From: Oasisia sp. SBJ-2009
Lineage: Eukaryota > Annelida > Polychaeta > Sabellida > Siboglinidae
Reading direction: 5' to 3'
DNA: 64,000 nucleotides
NCBI GenBank assembly: GCA_964017155.1
Contig: OZ024857.1
Coordinates: forward strand, 12,102,735 to 12,166,734
Positions 23,840-36,145 of the stretch are shown here, piece after piece. Within the stretch, counting starts at the first letter, position 1; the number at the start of each line of letters is the position of its first letter. The position numbers and the translations under genes are program-made. The notes beneath the pieces are model-generated. The model did no database searches and was not told the DNA's origin. It worked only from the letters and a program-made list of their open reading frames with translations.

Positions 23840-24066
23840 GCATCAGCGGCGTCAGCAGCAACGGCATCAGCGGCGTCAGCGGGGACGGCATCAGCGGCGT
23901 CAGCGGGGTCGGCATCAGCGGCGTCAGCGGGGACGGCATCAGCGGCGTCAGCGGGGACAGCATCAGCGGCGTTAGCGGGGACGACATCAGCGGCGTCAGC
24001 GGGGACGACATCAGCGGCGTCAGCGGGGACGGCATCAGCGGCGTCAGCAGCAACGGCATCAGCGGC
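23839..24066 (+). repeat. 24-bp coding minisatellite, right block
   Basis: About nine and a half units of the repeat seen at 17797-18125, including the same order of variant units, then unique sequence from about 24067. Confidence 0.9.
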
Positions 24067-27000
24067 AACAGTGTTAACCCATACTGCAATTCCTGTGAAA
24101 GTGACTCGAGGCAGAACCGCTCTGCCTGCACCGTCATTACGCAACAACCTCGTTCAAACTGTCAACAGAAGCAACTTGATATCTGTCAAATTGCTACAAC
24201 ACTGCACGACCAACTCCTTTAGAGCTGCTGTTCTGAACACCCGGTCAGCGTGTGAGCTCGATAAGTGTCAACAAATCAAGGATTTAATAACTGAAAACCA
24301 GCTAGACATTTGCTCGCTTACGGAAACATGGTTTAAGCCATCTCATATTGCCGTGAAGGCTGTGGTGCCCCCTGGATACACAATGAAACACATTCCTCGA
24401 CCCAACGCAAGAGGCGGAGGCGTTGCCATTATCTTCCGTGACTCCATCTCTGTGACTGTTTCGAAGCACAACACTTACACCTCTATTGAATACCTCAACT
24501 GTTTATTCAAAGTTGGTCTCGAACTATTGCGAATCGTAACGATATACCGACCTCCACCAAAAGCAAAGTCGCCAAACGTTCCAGTATTTCTGAAGGAGTT
24601 TGCCGATCTCCTTGAAGACCTCACACTTACATCCGGCCAGCTGCTGCTGGTTGGAGACTTGAACTTTCACTTCGATAATCGCACCAGTGCACACACAAAG
24701 CCGATCATCGACCTTCTCTCCGCAACAAACCACCAGCAACATGTTAACCTGGCAACTCACCAGAAAGGCCACATCATCGATGTCATTATAACGAGACGTG
24801 ATGAACTGCCTATTGCTGATATCACCTGTGACGAATCGGTTAATTCTGACCACTCCGCCGTCATCTTTACTGTTCCAACTACACATACAGTACAGCCTAA
24901 GAGAATGATTACTGTGCGTAAGTTGAAAAATGTCAACACTCAGCAAATCAGTCACGACATTGATTGCTCTGATCTGATTGCTCAACAAGCCTGCGCGTCA
25001 GCAGCAGAGGCTTTTTCCTGTTACAACAACACACTGCTGTCAATACTTGACCAGCATGCTCCTGCAAGAAAGTGTAACATCATAGTAAAGAACAATGTGC
25101 CATGGTACAACGCGGACATAAAAGCTGCTAAAGCCAAACGGAAGCGGCTGGAACATCAGTGCAGGAAAACACAACTAACTGTACACCGCGATATGTTTAC
25201 ATGTCAAAGAAACAAAGTGAACACCATGTGCTCTGAAGCAAAGAAGACCTACTACAAAGAAAAGTTGTCGGACATCCGTAGTCATGCGCAATTCTACAAC
25301 ATCGCAAACAAGTTGCTGCATCGGCGCAAAACAACAACACTACCGAACTATGAATGTGCCGAATCACTCGCTAACAAGTTCGCAGACTACTTTGATGAGA
25401 AGATCCAGCGTATTCGCACCACTCTACAAACGCCACACTCCTGTGCTATCGACTGTACCGTGTGTACAAATCGCCCTGACACTGACTGCCAGCTGTCAAG
25501 CTACGTGACAGTCACACGAGCGGAAATCACACAACTATTAAGTAAGTCACCATCCAAGACATGCAAACTTGATCCGATGCCTACACAATTCGTAAAACAG
25601 TGTCACGACGTCATGGCAGTACCAATTACGAACATTATCAACAAGTATTTGATAGACGGAATGCCCGATGAGATGAAAACTGCCATCACCACACCCATTT
25701 TGAAAAAGGCAAGTCTTGACAGTGAAACGTTGAAAAGCTATCGACCTATATATATGTCCTTTCTGTCAAAGTTACTGGAGAGAGTTGTGGCACACCGGTT
25801 GATTGCACACATGCGTGACAATGATCTATACATGCCGTTACAATCAGCATACCGGCAAAACTGCAGTACCGAAACAGCACTACTACACGTGCATAACAGC
25901 GTAATCCGGTCCATCGACGAACGCAAATGTGTGATTCTGTTGCTAATCGATCTGAGCGCAGCATTCGATACGATTGATCACGATATTCCTCTAAACACAT
26001 TGAGTAACACCATCGGCGTCAAGGATCGTTGCTTGTCATGGTTCGCTGCCTACTTACAACACAGACAATACACGGTGTTGATTGCCGGCGAGCAGTCAAG
26101 ACCACACAAGCTGACATGTGGTGTCCCGCAAGGGTCAGTCCTCGGACCACTGTTGTTCACGATTTATATGACCCCTCTTGCGTCACTACTCAAACTTCAT
26201 GGCATGACTTACCACCTATACGCCGACGACACCCAACTTTTTCAAGAATTCAGCCTAAGCGACAACACTTCACTCGAGATTGCCGTCAGAAAAATGGAAC
26301 GCTGTGTCACCAATATCCGTCAGTGGATGAAGACCAACATGCTGAAGCTGAACGACGACAAAACAGAGATCCTCATCATCCGTCCGAAATCTGCAAACCA
26401 ACACCTCCTTCCCGAAAGTGTAAGAATCGGTAACACCAACGTGACACCCAACACGCATGCCAGAACTTTGGGAGTGACATTCGATTGCAATATGTCCCTT
26501 GAGCGACATGTAACAAACATTTCTAGAACAGCATACTACCATCTCCACAGCATCGGACGCATTCGTCGTTATTTAGAACAAGGACACACAAAACAGCTAG
26601 TGCATGCCCTTGTCATATCACGAATTGACTGTTGCAACAGCCTCCTGAATGGACTGTCAGCGGCGGTAGTTGAAAAACTACAGCGCGTCCAAAATGCTTG
26701 TGCTCGTGTTATACTAATTCGACCAAAACGAGACCACGTCACGCCCATTCTCTTGGAGCTGCACTGGCTTCCTGTTAAGTGTCGCATCACATTCAAGACC
26801 CTACTTCTCACCTTTAAATGCCTCCATGGTCTTGCACCTACATACTTATCAGCACTTCTCTCTCCCTATTGCCCGACACGCAGTCTGCGGTCTTCTGACC
26901 AGTTACTACTTAATCAGCCCACTTCCCGAACTAAAATTGGCGAACGATCCTTCTCTTGTGCAGCTCCAAGGGCATGGAACCAACTACCCATTGCTGTGCG

Positions 27001-27082
27001 ACAATGTACGACTGTGAATCATTTCAAAGTAGCACTAAAGACGCATCTGTTTACTATTTTGACAGTCTGTGATCACAGTTAA
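23839..27082 (+). CDS. L2/CR1-like LINE ORF: endonuclease and reverse transcriptase
   Basis: An uninterrupted frame of about 1080 codons. After the Ala/Ser/Thr repeat (to about 24066) comes an APE-type endonuclease: LTETWFKPS (about 24317), GDLNFHFDN (about 24655), SDHSAVIF (about 24846). RT follows with FDTIDHD (about 25966), CGVPQGSVLGPLLFTIYM (about 26117) and LYADDTQLF (about 26216, catalytic DD). The C-terminal domain has LHWLPVKCRI and APRAWNQLP with FKVALKTHLF before the stop at 27080-27082. These fit the L2/CR1 group. This copy may encode an intact EN-RT protein although its 5' part is displaced. The protein nicks target DNA and primes reverse transcription of its own RNA. Confidence 0.88.
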
Positions 27083-27315
27083 TCAGTCAACGATTCATAC
27101 ATTTATTTTAATTAACTTATTCATTTAATTAGCATATATTTATACTATTTTATTTTATTTACTATTTACAACATATTTATACTATTTTACTTATTTATTC
27201 ATTTTTAATATAGTGTGTAGTTGTGTGCCAATGTAAGTCTGTATTTTAAAGCAACATATTTGATTTATTAGTATATCCTCATTTTATCAAAGTAGTATTG
27301 TATTAACGTTTTAGT

Positions 27316-27370
<55 letters not shown>

Positions 27371-27495
27371 TATTATTATGTTATTAGTATGTATTTTAGT
27401 ATCATTATTTTAGGAATAATCATTGTAAAGCGCCCCAGAACAATTATTTGGATGGGGCGCTATATAATAAATAAACTATTATTATTATTATTATT
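27083..27495 (+). mobile_element. L2/CR1-like LINE 3' UTR and tail
   Basis: AT-rich UTR with an (AT)n run (27331-27366), then gtaaagcgccccagaac (27425) and tggggcgctatataataaat, which can fold as a hairpin. It ends in an (ATT)n tail. The hairpin is shared with other LINE and SINE ends in the window. Confidence 0.8.
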
Positions 27496-28374
27496 ATGAT
27501 AAACAACAAATACCACATTTCGTAATATAAAAGTATAGTGGAAGAATATTACCAATGAAATGATAAATAGTTAAATGAAAACAAGTAGCCGACGAACGTG
27601 TTCTAAAAGGCACAGTGCGTTATGCTGAAAGGAGACGTCTCCTGAGTCACGTGTCGATTTGATTTCCTAACCTATTCATGTGCCGATACCTTCCAAATCG
27701 CTACACGGAGAGAAGGAATGTTTGCGAAGCCGCATGATAAAGGTAATCCGAAGTGACTGTACATACACGTAACTTTGTTTATTGAAGTTTCATTAGACAT
27801 AATGACTCTTTCGCCGGCGGAGTATTTAAGAATTCCGCGTCATTTCTTCATGAATATTAATGAATACCGAGTCGTGATGCTTTTAACAGTATTTGTACCA
27901 CATAGTTGTTGTTGTTTTGCGCAGAAATGTCATAAATGAAGTAAATCGGAACAAAAATGGAACATGTACATGCGTAGATAGTAGCTAAACCAAATGCAAC
28001 TTGAGCGCAAAGGCGGATCGCAGTGGTAAAATATGTCGAGGTTTAAAGTTTGAAAACAATTCTGTGGCTCCGTGGTCATCGAATCATGCATAGTCCCATA
28101 TCCTGTATAAGGTATGTTCGTATACTTGGCCAATGGTTGTTCAGCGTTTCAACCCCCCTTAACATAAGAATGTCAGCCTTCTAGTAATGCCGAAACCATC
28201 TAATGTAGAATAATTACATATAAAAATATAAAACATTGGTCTACGAAAGCAAAGAGATGCGCCCAGGGTCATGATGCTAACACCACACTTGCACCTTCAC
28301 AGCATATACACAGCAACATACACATAAACATTTACTCGCTTGCTCGCTCGCTTGCCCGCCCGCTAGCCCTCGCT

Positions 28375-28375
<1 letters not shown>
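27496..28375. other. No recognised gene
   Basis: No supported exon, RNA gene or repeat was seen. Confidence 0.5.
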
Positions 28376-28413
<38 letters not shown>

Positions 28414-28436
28414 TCGCACGCACACACACATACGCA
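28333..28436. repeat. (CGCT)n/(CGCA)n repeat
   Basis: A degenerate gctcgcttgc block followed by about ten pure CGCA units. Confidence 0.9.
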
Positions 28437-28836
28437 CATCTTTCTTTCACATTTACTGAGTGTGGCGCACCTTTGTGATTTCATTCTTATTCCCCAAAAT
28501 ATTATATTTGTTGTTAGTTAATATACTCTATCTTATACATCGTTGTTACAATGCACTTCCTCTTATCCATATCATGCTTTATAATATAGATTTTGGCAGG
28601 ATTTATTGACGATAATCCATATTACATTGGTAAATATTCATCTTTCTTTGCAGTAATGATATTTGTTGTGAGCTTAGATGAAGGATCAGCTGTAAACATC
28701 GTATACTTAATATAACCTGACCATCAACTCTTAAGCCACGACAAACCGAACGTCATGATAACTGTATTTAGGCGTGATTAAGCATTTGCGCACAATTTCT
28801 GTTATTTATGCATTTAGGCATGTATAATTTATTTAC

Positions 28837-29036
28837 CCTTGGTATATAATAATAATTTGGTAAAGGCTTACAGTTCGCGTCGCTGAAACCACCAATGCAG
28901 TTACCAGTTACTTCAAGGGGAGGTAGTCCTCTACAAAACCAGTAGAACTTCTTATAGATATTACGAAAACTAGACAAGCGAATGCCATTGTGGCACGTCC
29001 GAGCCCAACATTCGTTTGAAAACAATGAAAACAATA
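28837..29036 (-). CDS. Candidate Cys-rich exon (unknown domain)
   Basis: On the minus strand an acceptor (tttatcag) precedes 29036 and a donor GTAAAT follows 28837. Entered in phase 1 it reads with six cysteines: NECWARTCHNGIRLSS, YWFCRGLPP, GNCIGGFSDANCKP. The preceding EGF exon (29130-29237) leaves in phase 1, so the join is frame-compatible, with an intron of only 93 bases. I do not recognise the domain. It may be an extracellular module or a chance frame. Confidence 0.35.
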
Positions 29037-29129
29037 CTGATAAATATTTGCTTATAATCTGTTCACCTATAAATAAATACGTATGCAATTTCTTTACCAA
29101 ATGCGTGTAATACTGATACGAATACGCAC

Positions 29130-29237
29130 CACAGATGACGCCATCGTACATGTTTTTGCAGGAACATTCGTAACCGTTAAGTTTGTCTTCACATGTTGCG
29201 CCATTCAGACACGGGTTGGAATCACACGCATTCACGT
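29130..29237 (-). CDS. EGF-like domain exon
   Basis: On the minus strand the exon follows an acceptor (ctgttgtag) and ends at a GTGCGT donor. It encodes a canonical EGF module: [17 protein letters not shown] then YECSCKNMYDGVICG, with six cysteines in the usual spacing. It is 108 bases long and enters and leaves in phase 1, the arrangement typical of shuffled extracellular modules. It belongs to a secreted or membrane protein whose other exons are not securely found; a possible next exon is 28837-29036. It resembles, in the opposite orientation, the EGF exon at 55266-55379. Confidence 0.75.
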
Positions 29238-29469
29238 CTACAACAGTAGTCGCCTTCTCATGATACACAACAACATACGTAGGTCTGTTAATAATAATAA
29301 TATATATGTCATTTCAAGTTCTTGTTTTCTGTTTATGCATACATTCTACTGGGGCCACTTAACCATGTTCATTTGTAATATTGTTTGTAACATTTCTGTA
29401 ACTTAGCGATGCTTTTTTAATCTTTGGGTTTGCACCGCCCTGCGCTCTGTCCATCGCTTCGTCGCTCTT

Positions 29470-29884
29470 TCTCCTCTCTCTCTCTCTCTCTCTCTCTCCC
29501 TCCCTCCCTCCCTCCCTCCCTCCCTCCCTCCCTCCCTCCCTCCCTCCCTCCCTCCCTCCCTCCCTCCCTCCCTCCCTCCCTCCCTCCCTCCCTCCCTCCC
29601 TCCCTCCCTCCCTCCCTCCCTCCCTCCCTCCCTCCCTCCCTCCCTCCCTCCCTCCCTCCCTCCCTCCCTCCCTCCCTCCCTCCCTCCCTCCCTCCCTCCC
29701 TCCCTCCCTCCCTCCCTCCCTCCCTCCCTCCCTCCCTCCCTCCCTCCCTCCCTCCCTCCCTCCCTCCCTCCCTCCCTCCCTCCCTCCCTCCCTCCCTCCC
29801 TCCCTCCCTCCCTCCCTCCCTCCCTCCCTCCCTCCCTCCCTCCCTCCCTCCCTCCCTCCCTCCCTCCCTCCCTCCCTCCCTCCC
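29470..29884. repeat. (CT)n then (CCCT)n microsatellite
   Basis: A short CT run to about 29498 passes into about 96 uninterrupted CCCT units. The plus-strand frame over it is Leu-Pro-Pro-Ser repeat and not a gene. Confidence 0.95.
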
Positions 29885-30399
29885 TATATATAATATATTT
29901 GGTTACTACTGATACTTTGGACTTGTTTCACTGGTAGTATGCCAACTGTATTAAAGCAAGTGCTGATCATAGAAAACTCGCAAAGACGGGGTCCGTGATA
30001 GTGTCTCTGTTGTGATGGTTGACGCTCTCCAACTCACCTGCTGCACTGACGAGACAAGGCAGCACCAACAGCGCAGTCACGTAGTTGTTCGCTATCGCAA
30101 CTGCACGAACGGTCCTACAACCACAGTCATGTCACTGGACGTTAACTCATTCGGACAGTCTGCCATATGCGTGCGTGCGTGTGCGTGTGTGATTGTATGA
30201 ACCAAAATGCACACGTACGTTGCTCGTGCGTTGTGTGTGCGTACGTTTTTACACTGTGCGTGATTACTGCTGTAGTATTTTGTGTGACAATTTCCCTACA
30301 ATTCTTTCCCAATCAACCATTTCCCGCTTGTCGAATTGCACGCGTTTAATGAATGTTAGCTAAACAAATTAACCACTCTAACCAGGTTTGTTTTACTCT
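29885..30399. other. No supported gene
   Basis: A GTGC-rich stretch at 30166-30245 and short frames only. A possible minus-strand signal-like exon near 30040-30100 was rejected for lack of a start codon. Confidence 0.5.
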
Positions 30400-30619
30400 A
30401 GATTCACTCAGCTGTATAAATGAGTATCTGGCTATACAGTGGTGGATATGTGTATGAGCAGTCTTCGCGCATTAATTGCAGCATATGGCTGGATGCTTCC
30501 AAAAGAAGTTGAGATGGTGTCTGAGTGAACAGGTATGTAGGGACGTAGGGTAAAGCGCTTTGAGCAATCCTGAAGATTGGATATTGTTCTATATAAGAAC
30601 TTACATTTACATTTACTCC
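30400..30619 (+). mobile_element. 5'-truncated copy of the SINE at 3080-3361
   Basis: Begins attcactcagctgtataaat and gagtatctggctata, and continues with tggatatgtgtatgagcag and the tail gtaaagcgctttgagcaatc and tatataagaacttac. It lacks the tRNA-like head. Similarity to the first copy extends over the whole body and tail. Confidence 0.85.
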
Positions 30620-31263
30620 AGCGACGCTTTATAAAACGCAGCAACACAACAACGTGCCTATTCAACCTCTGAACGTTTGTAAAATCTCAATAAATAAGAC
30701 AATGGTACGTACAATAAAACATTAAAGGAATTCCTGTATACCATGCGTTTTACGGCGATCTAACAGGCGTAAATATTATATTGTGACTAGCTTCTACAAC
30801 AAACTCACCCGAATATTCGAAAAGTGAATGTTTATCGATTGAATCGGTCACTCCGGATGTTGTTGACGTGTCACTCGACGAACTCACTGTTTCCCTTGTC
30901 GACTGTTTGACAGCACCAACTTCGACTTGACATGTCAGGCTGTCGACGGCTACTTATTGGTGAACCCCATTCCTCTGCACAAATGACCATTGTCACGTGA
31001 CGCTGCGCACTGGCAACTGTGCAGTCTAACATGTGGACTTGTGCACTGAGCACCTGTCAAAAGACGGTGACTAAAAATATCTGTAAGGTAATTACTCCCC
31101 GCCCACTCAACAAATTTCACGATCACTGGTCGTCAGGGGCGTCGATGCGGTTTTAAAAGTATTGGCTTCTTACGAAGTACCCTATTCAGATTAAAACGGA
31201 GCGGAAAGGGCATGCAAGGAACAAGGGGAAACGGTGTCCCTGGAATATGAGTGGGGTACAGAC
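30620..31263. other. No recognised gene
   Basis: No supported exon or repeat was seen in this stretch. Confidence 0.5.
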
Positions 31264-31425
31264 AGAACAGTGGCTCATTGGCTAGAGCTTTGAGGCTGTC
31301 GACGAAGAGAATCGTGGTTCTAATCTTGTGTTACCGTGTCGAACCTTGGACAGGTTTCTTCATTCTAAACTGCTCAGGTCACTCACCTATTCGAAGGATT
31401 ACCTGATTACAGACAGCTGGCAAGA
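31264..31425 (+). mobile_element. Diverged tRNA-derived SINE (second family or old copy)
   Basis: Box A-like tggctcattggctagagc (31271) and box B-like tggttctaatct (about 31315) are spaced as in a tRNA. They are followed by gaaccttggacaggtttc and ctgctcaggtcactcaccta, which resemble the start of the body of widespread animal SINEs. The 3' end is not clear. Confidence 0.5.
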
Positions 31426-33490
31426 GATGCCAGTTGCGAGTAATCTCGGCCGCGTCGCTGTGGGATGGAGGTATTTGATGTCAGTGGAGTGAAAGAATGC
31501 GGGGTGTAAAAATGGAGTCTACTGGTTTCAACATCGTTAGTCACCGCACATAGTGTAACGTACATGCTGTAATGTAATTTGTATTGGTGTATTCGCCTGG
31601 CGAAGATGCAGCCTGTCCACGATTGACGACTTTGGATGCATCACAGACCGAGCAAGCCCAATGTTGTCTGGCAAAGCGGGACAACCACTTGCCAGTGAGT
31701 AAAACCATGTTTTAACCGAGTACAGCCACTTCGTGCTTCGTATATAAGTTTATTTGCCTCCGGAAACCAGTTATAGATGGGTTTTTTAGTTCGGAGATTT
31801 GCGTATAAAAATCTGTATTTGGCTGCATAATTGTATATGTATGTATTATAATTGCAAAGTGAACTGAATATCAGCAAGTGGTCCGTGTGGCTGTCTTTTC
31901 CCAATTCAACTGAACAGGTGTTTCTGTAAAATACGTGTCATAGGCATAGTCCCCTTTTTCGTCGACACAAACTTGTATATCGGCTATCTCCTATGATTCA
32001 TTGTGTGCTATTTACTACGCTTTCTGGACTCTACAATGAGAAATAAAATTGTTTAATTACACTGACTTTGTTGAAACACACCTACACAGCCAACATAATA
32101 AAAAAATCAATACCACGAAAAGGGGGGCACCGAATTGTACTATTCATAAGCTTACGTATTCAGCAATAATGTATCGTGTTATGTGAGTTAGCATAACAAC
32201 AATCTGTCATACAAGTCTTGACATGTCTACCATTAGCAACATTCGCCTAAAGGTATTGCTCTGGGGTGACAATAACACCCACATACTTTTTATTAGTAAA
32301 TAATCAGCTACAAGGAAGACGCACCGGTTTTGGTCTTACTTAGTCAGCCCTGGCTCAAAAGTTAAGCTGAGCGTCGATACGATAAATTTTGAAACCGCAT
32401 GTCGACTTTCCTAAATTACTGATGCAGACTACCGTTCTAACAGTCTGTATACAAACAGATGAACATAATCTGTGAAACAGGAATTAATGCATCATTCTGA
32501 CAAAGTGTGCCCCAGCAAGGCACAAAGGAAACATATTTGGGACTTTGCCTTGAGCCTGAGCCGAGTCTTGAAAAAAGAAAAGGCCTTGACTTGGCTTTCT
32601 ACCTCTTCGCCTCCTGGCATCGATTTCACCGTGACCCGACATGGCATATCATTTTATTAGCCAAACTATCGCTTCTGTAAATACACATCTATAAGTATAT
32701 CGAAATGTGTAAATCACATAAACCCACACTTACCCACTCTAACATGGCTGTCACCATCATTCACTGTCAGAACTGGCGGCAGTCGCGTGACTTTATAATT
32801 TGATTTCAACGAAAATCTTGCTGTCAAATAGTATAGCATAACCAGTAATACAATAAGTTGCGATGCTGTTTGATGACGGATTCACACACTTTGATGATGT
32901 GGCCAGCAGTTTTAATCACTTCCTTTTCTTGTTGTATAGCCAGTTTGTGATACAGCCAGATATTGCGAGACACCCAAAATGTCAGGCTTTTTAACATGGC
33001 GGCACAACAACATGTTGACGAGTACAAAATATCCACGAGCGTCGCTGTTGACAGATCGCACAGAGTGCCAAAACCTTATCAGAAATTCTGTCGTCGAATA
33101 TAGTATATGAAGATCCGCAGTACGTATTTAAGTTAAATAGATCCCAAACTTATATTTTCAATAGGTGGAACGTTTTAGAAATACACGACCGATCGAACAA
33201 TGCTGTGCGCCATGTTTGGCATAAATTCAGTACTAGTGTAGAATCCTGACCTACTCCATTGTTGGCTACATTTCTTAATTAATTGCGTTCTTTCAACCAT
33301 TCCCAGGTATATTTTATGTTTTACATTTGTGCATCTTAGTGCACTAATATGGCCACGAAAGACGGTGTGGTGGCAATCATGTGGGCGAGCGTTTCAACAT
33401 CTCACGTGATTATTTCATATGCAATACAGAACAGCCAACTATGCCCACAGTAAACAACAAAACATAAATGGATAAATTATATATATATTA
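31426..33490. other. No recognised gene
   Basis: Short frames only (for example 32472-32660) with no recognisable content, splice support or repeats. Confidence 0.5.
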
Positions 33491-33494
33491 CTGA

Positions 33495-34190
33495 AAATAC
33501 AATATTATCAATTTTAAAAGAACTTAGCATTAGTAAATCACCTGGTTCTGACGAGATAAGCACTAGGCTACTAACGGAGCTGTCAGATGTAATTTGTCAC
33601 CATCTGTGTAAATTATTTGAAACATCACTAAAAACATTTTGTATTCCTGATGCTTGGAAGGATGCTAAAATATTGGCAATCTACAAAAATGCAAAATAAA
33701 TAATTAGCCTGTAATTACCGTCCAATATATATCTAGCAAGCATAGTCTCGAAATGCATGAAAAAATCAGAAATCACATTACCAGTTACATGAAAGAAAAT
33801 GGTAAGTTCAGTCCAAAACAGTATGGTTTTATTTCTGGCAGATCTACAGTTTTACAACTAATACCAATACTATGAAATAGACAGGGAACACCACATATAT
33901 ATTATATACATGGACTTCAAAAAGCCTTTCACACTGTACCATAACAATTAATAAGTAAATTAAAAAGTATAAATATTAGTAAAGAAATAATAAATTGGAC
34001 AGAGCCATTCATCTTAAACAGAAGACAAAAGGTGACAGGAAATGGTAAAGAATCAAATTGGCACGACGTAACATCTTGAATACCACAGGGATCAGTCCTA
34101 GGACCTCTACAACGAACATTGTTACAAAAACAGTAGACATACATGATACACACAAAAAGACCTAGGGGTAACCTTTGACTTCAAACTTAC
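33495..34190 (+). pseudogene. Decayed LINE reverse transcriptase
   Basis: Segments in changing frames read ILKELSISKSPGSDEIST and FCIPDAWKDAKILAIYKN, then NYRPI, a QYGF..GRST-like piece, and an IPQGSVLGPL-like piece near 34080. The last part resembles DLGVTFDFKLTFDE. Several stops and frameshifts and loss of the DD core make it a dead copy. The order matches the RT of jockey/CR1-like LINEs. Confidence 0.7.
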
Positions 34191-35585
34191 ATTTGACGAA
34201 CTGTTTTGAGACCAATATTTATTGCAGTCACACATTTCTCGGCACGCACATTTGCATCTAGGTAATGACGGAGATCGCCTGCATATTTTGATGAATTGCC
34301 ATGGAAAACATAGCATACGCTACAGTGTTCAATGCCAACAGGCCAGGTCTTTGGCCATGTCATGAGCGCTATGCCGACAAACAGGCAACGCCAAAAGTTA
34401 GTCATAAGAGTGATGGCGAAGAGCCATACGAGAAAACAAAAGTTTTTCAAACTACCCAGACAACTACGAAATTATATGCTAGAGTTGCGTGGGGTGCACC
34501 ACTACTCTGCCGTCGAATTCTCAAAGGGGCTGTATGCGAACGAACGTCTTTTATCGCTTGGAATGGTATATAGTACTTCAGATACGTCTTTGCGCATCCT
34601 GCATACAGCCCTTGTGGCGTCGCCGTTAACACGTTTTAGAATTCCAGATCCCAGAGAGTAGATTGCCAACACAATGAATGTTAACTTCTGTCGTTGAGAG
34701 TAGTAGTGTATAGCTCAGCAGTACGAATGTTAGATACTGCCCAAACTTCTATTTGTCTAGGCATAGGAGGAAAGCTGCGTGAGACATTGAGACAACACCA
34801 TCGAGGAGTGGTATGCACCATATACAGTGTACTGTGAATGAGAACAAGAATATGAATATTATGTTCCTTTTCCGACAAGAATTAAGCACTTGTGTAGAAT
34901 GCATACCATTCTCAATTGCTCCTACATTTGAAACTTCATTACGAGAGGCACGGGTATTGTAGTGGTTTTAAAACGTGCGGACGCAGCAGGCCTGATATAT
35001 TTGGTATTAAAATCAACGGAGTGAGTCTGACATTGCGACGCGGAACAGTCATTCGACAGTGGGTGAAGCCTTGTTTTTATCAAGTTATTTTATTTATATA
35101 ACGTGTTGAGTTAGATGGTAATGTAGGCCGATCACAGGAAGAATCAAATCAACGATAGCTTGACATAGATATATGTATCACAGCAAGTGCGAGTGAACAT
35201 TAGTTTTAATATTGCAGTTCTCACACTCGAAACGTTTTACTGAGACGATGATTGATCGAGCTATTTGTCACGCTGTATGATGTATTTCAAAAGAAGTAAT
35301 GTTAAAATATGACGTATAATAATGCACATGAAACGAAACTTGTATAAGAGGCCGAGATCGCACCGTGGAAAGTATCGTAACATTGATATGCATAAGCACC
35401 ATTCGCGCGGCAAATGCCACACACATTCTCGCATGCACACAAACACCCACTCAATACAGTTGAGTAGATGATTCTTTGCCCGTCATGACACACAACACAA
35501 CGAATTAATCTCAAATGGACACAGCATACTGAGGAATCAGCATGCAAAGTCAACCTACGCAAGTGCCTAATTCTGGCTGACTAAC
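34191..35585. other. No recognised gene
   Basis: Overlapping short frames on both strands (34187-34661) show no recognisable domain. No repeats noted. Confidence 0.45.
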
Positions 35586-35587
35586 GG

Positions 35588-35900
<313 letters not shown>

Positions 35901-35929
35901 CAGCTCAGTGAATTAGTGAATCGGTGAAT

Positions 35930-36145
35930 CAGTGAGTGACTCAGTGAGTGAGTGAGTGAGTGAGTGAGTGAGTGAATGAATGAATGAATGAATGAGTGAC
36001 TGAATGAGTCATTGATTGAGTGAATGGGTGAGTGAGTGAGTGAATGAATGAGTGAGGGAATGAGTAGGTGATTGAGTGAGAGAGTGAATGAGTGAGTGAG
36101 TGAGTGAGTGAATGGGTGAGTGTGCAATTGAGTGAGTGACCGACT
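35930..36145. repeat. (TGAG)n/(TGAA)n degenerate repeat
   Basis: Tetranucleotide array with many substitutions. It precedes duplication copy A in the same way as the array at 51640-51890 precedes copy B. Confidence 0.85.

Noticed and set aside
30010..30130. Minus-strand signal-peptide-like exon ending at a GTGAGT donor in phase 1
   Set aside because: The hydrophobic frame has no ATG and an upstream in-frame stop; it would fit the EGF exon at 29237 by phase, but the support is too thin.
34187..34661. Overlapping frames of about 90-110 codons on both strands
   Set aside because: No domain, signal, splice site or codon preference; likely chance.
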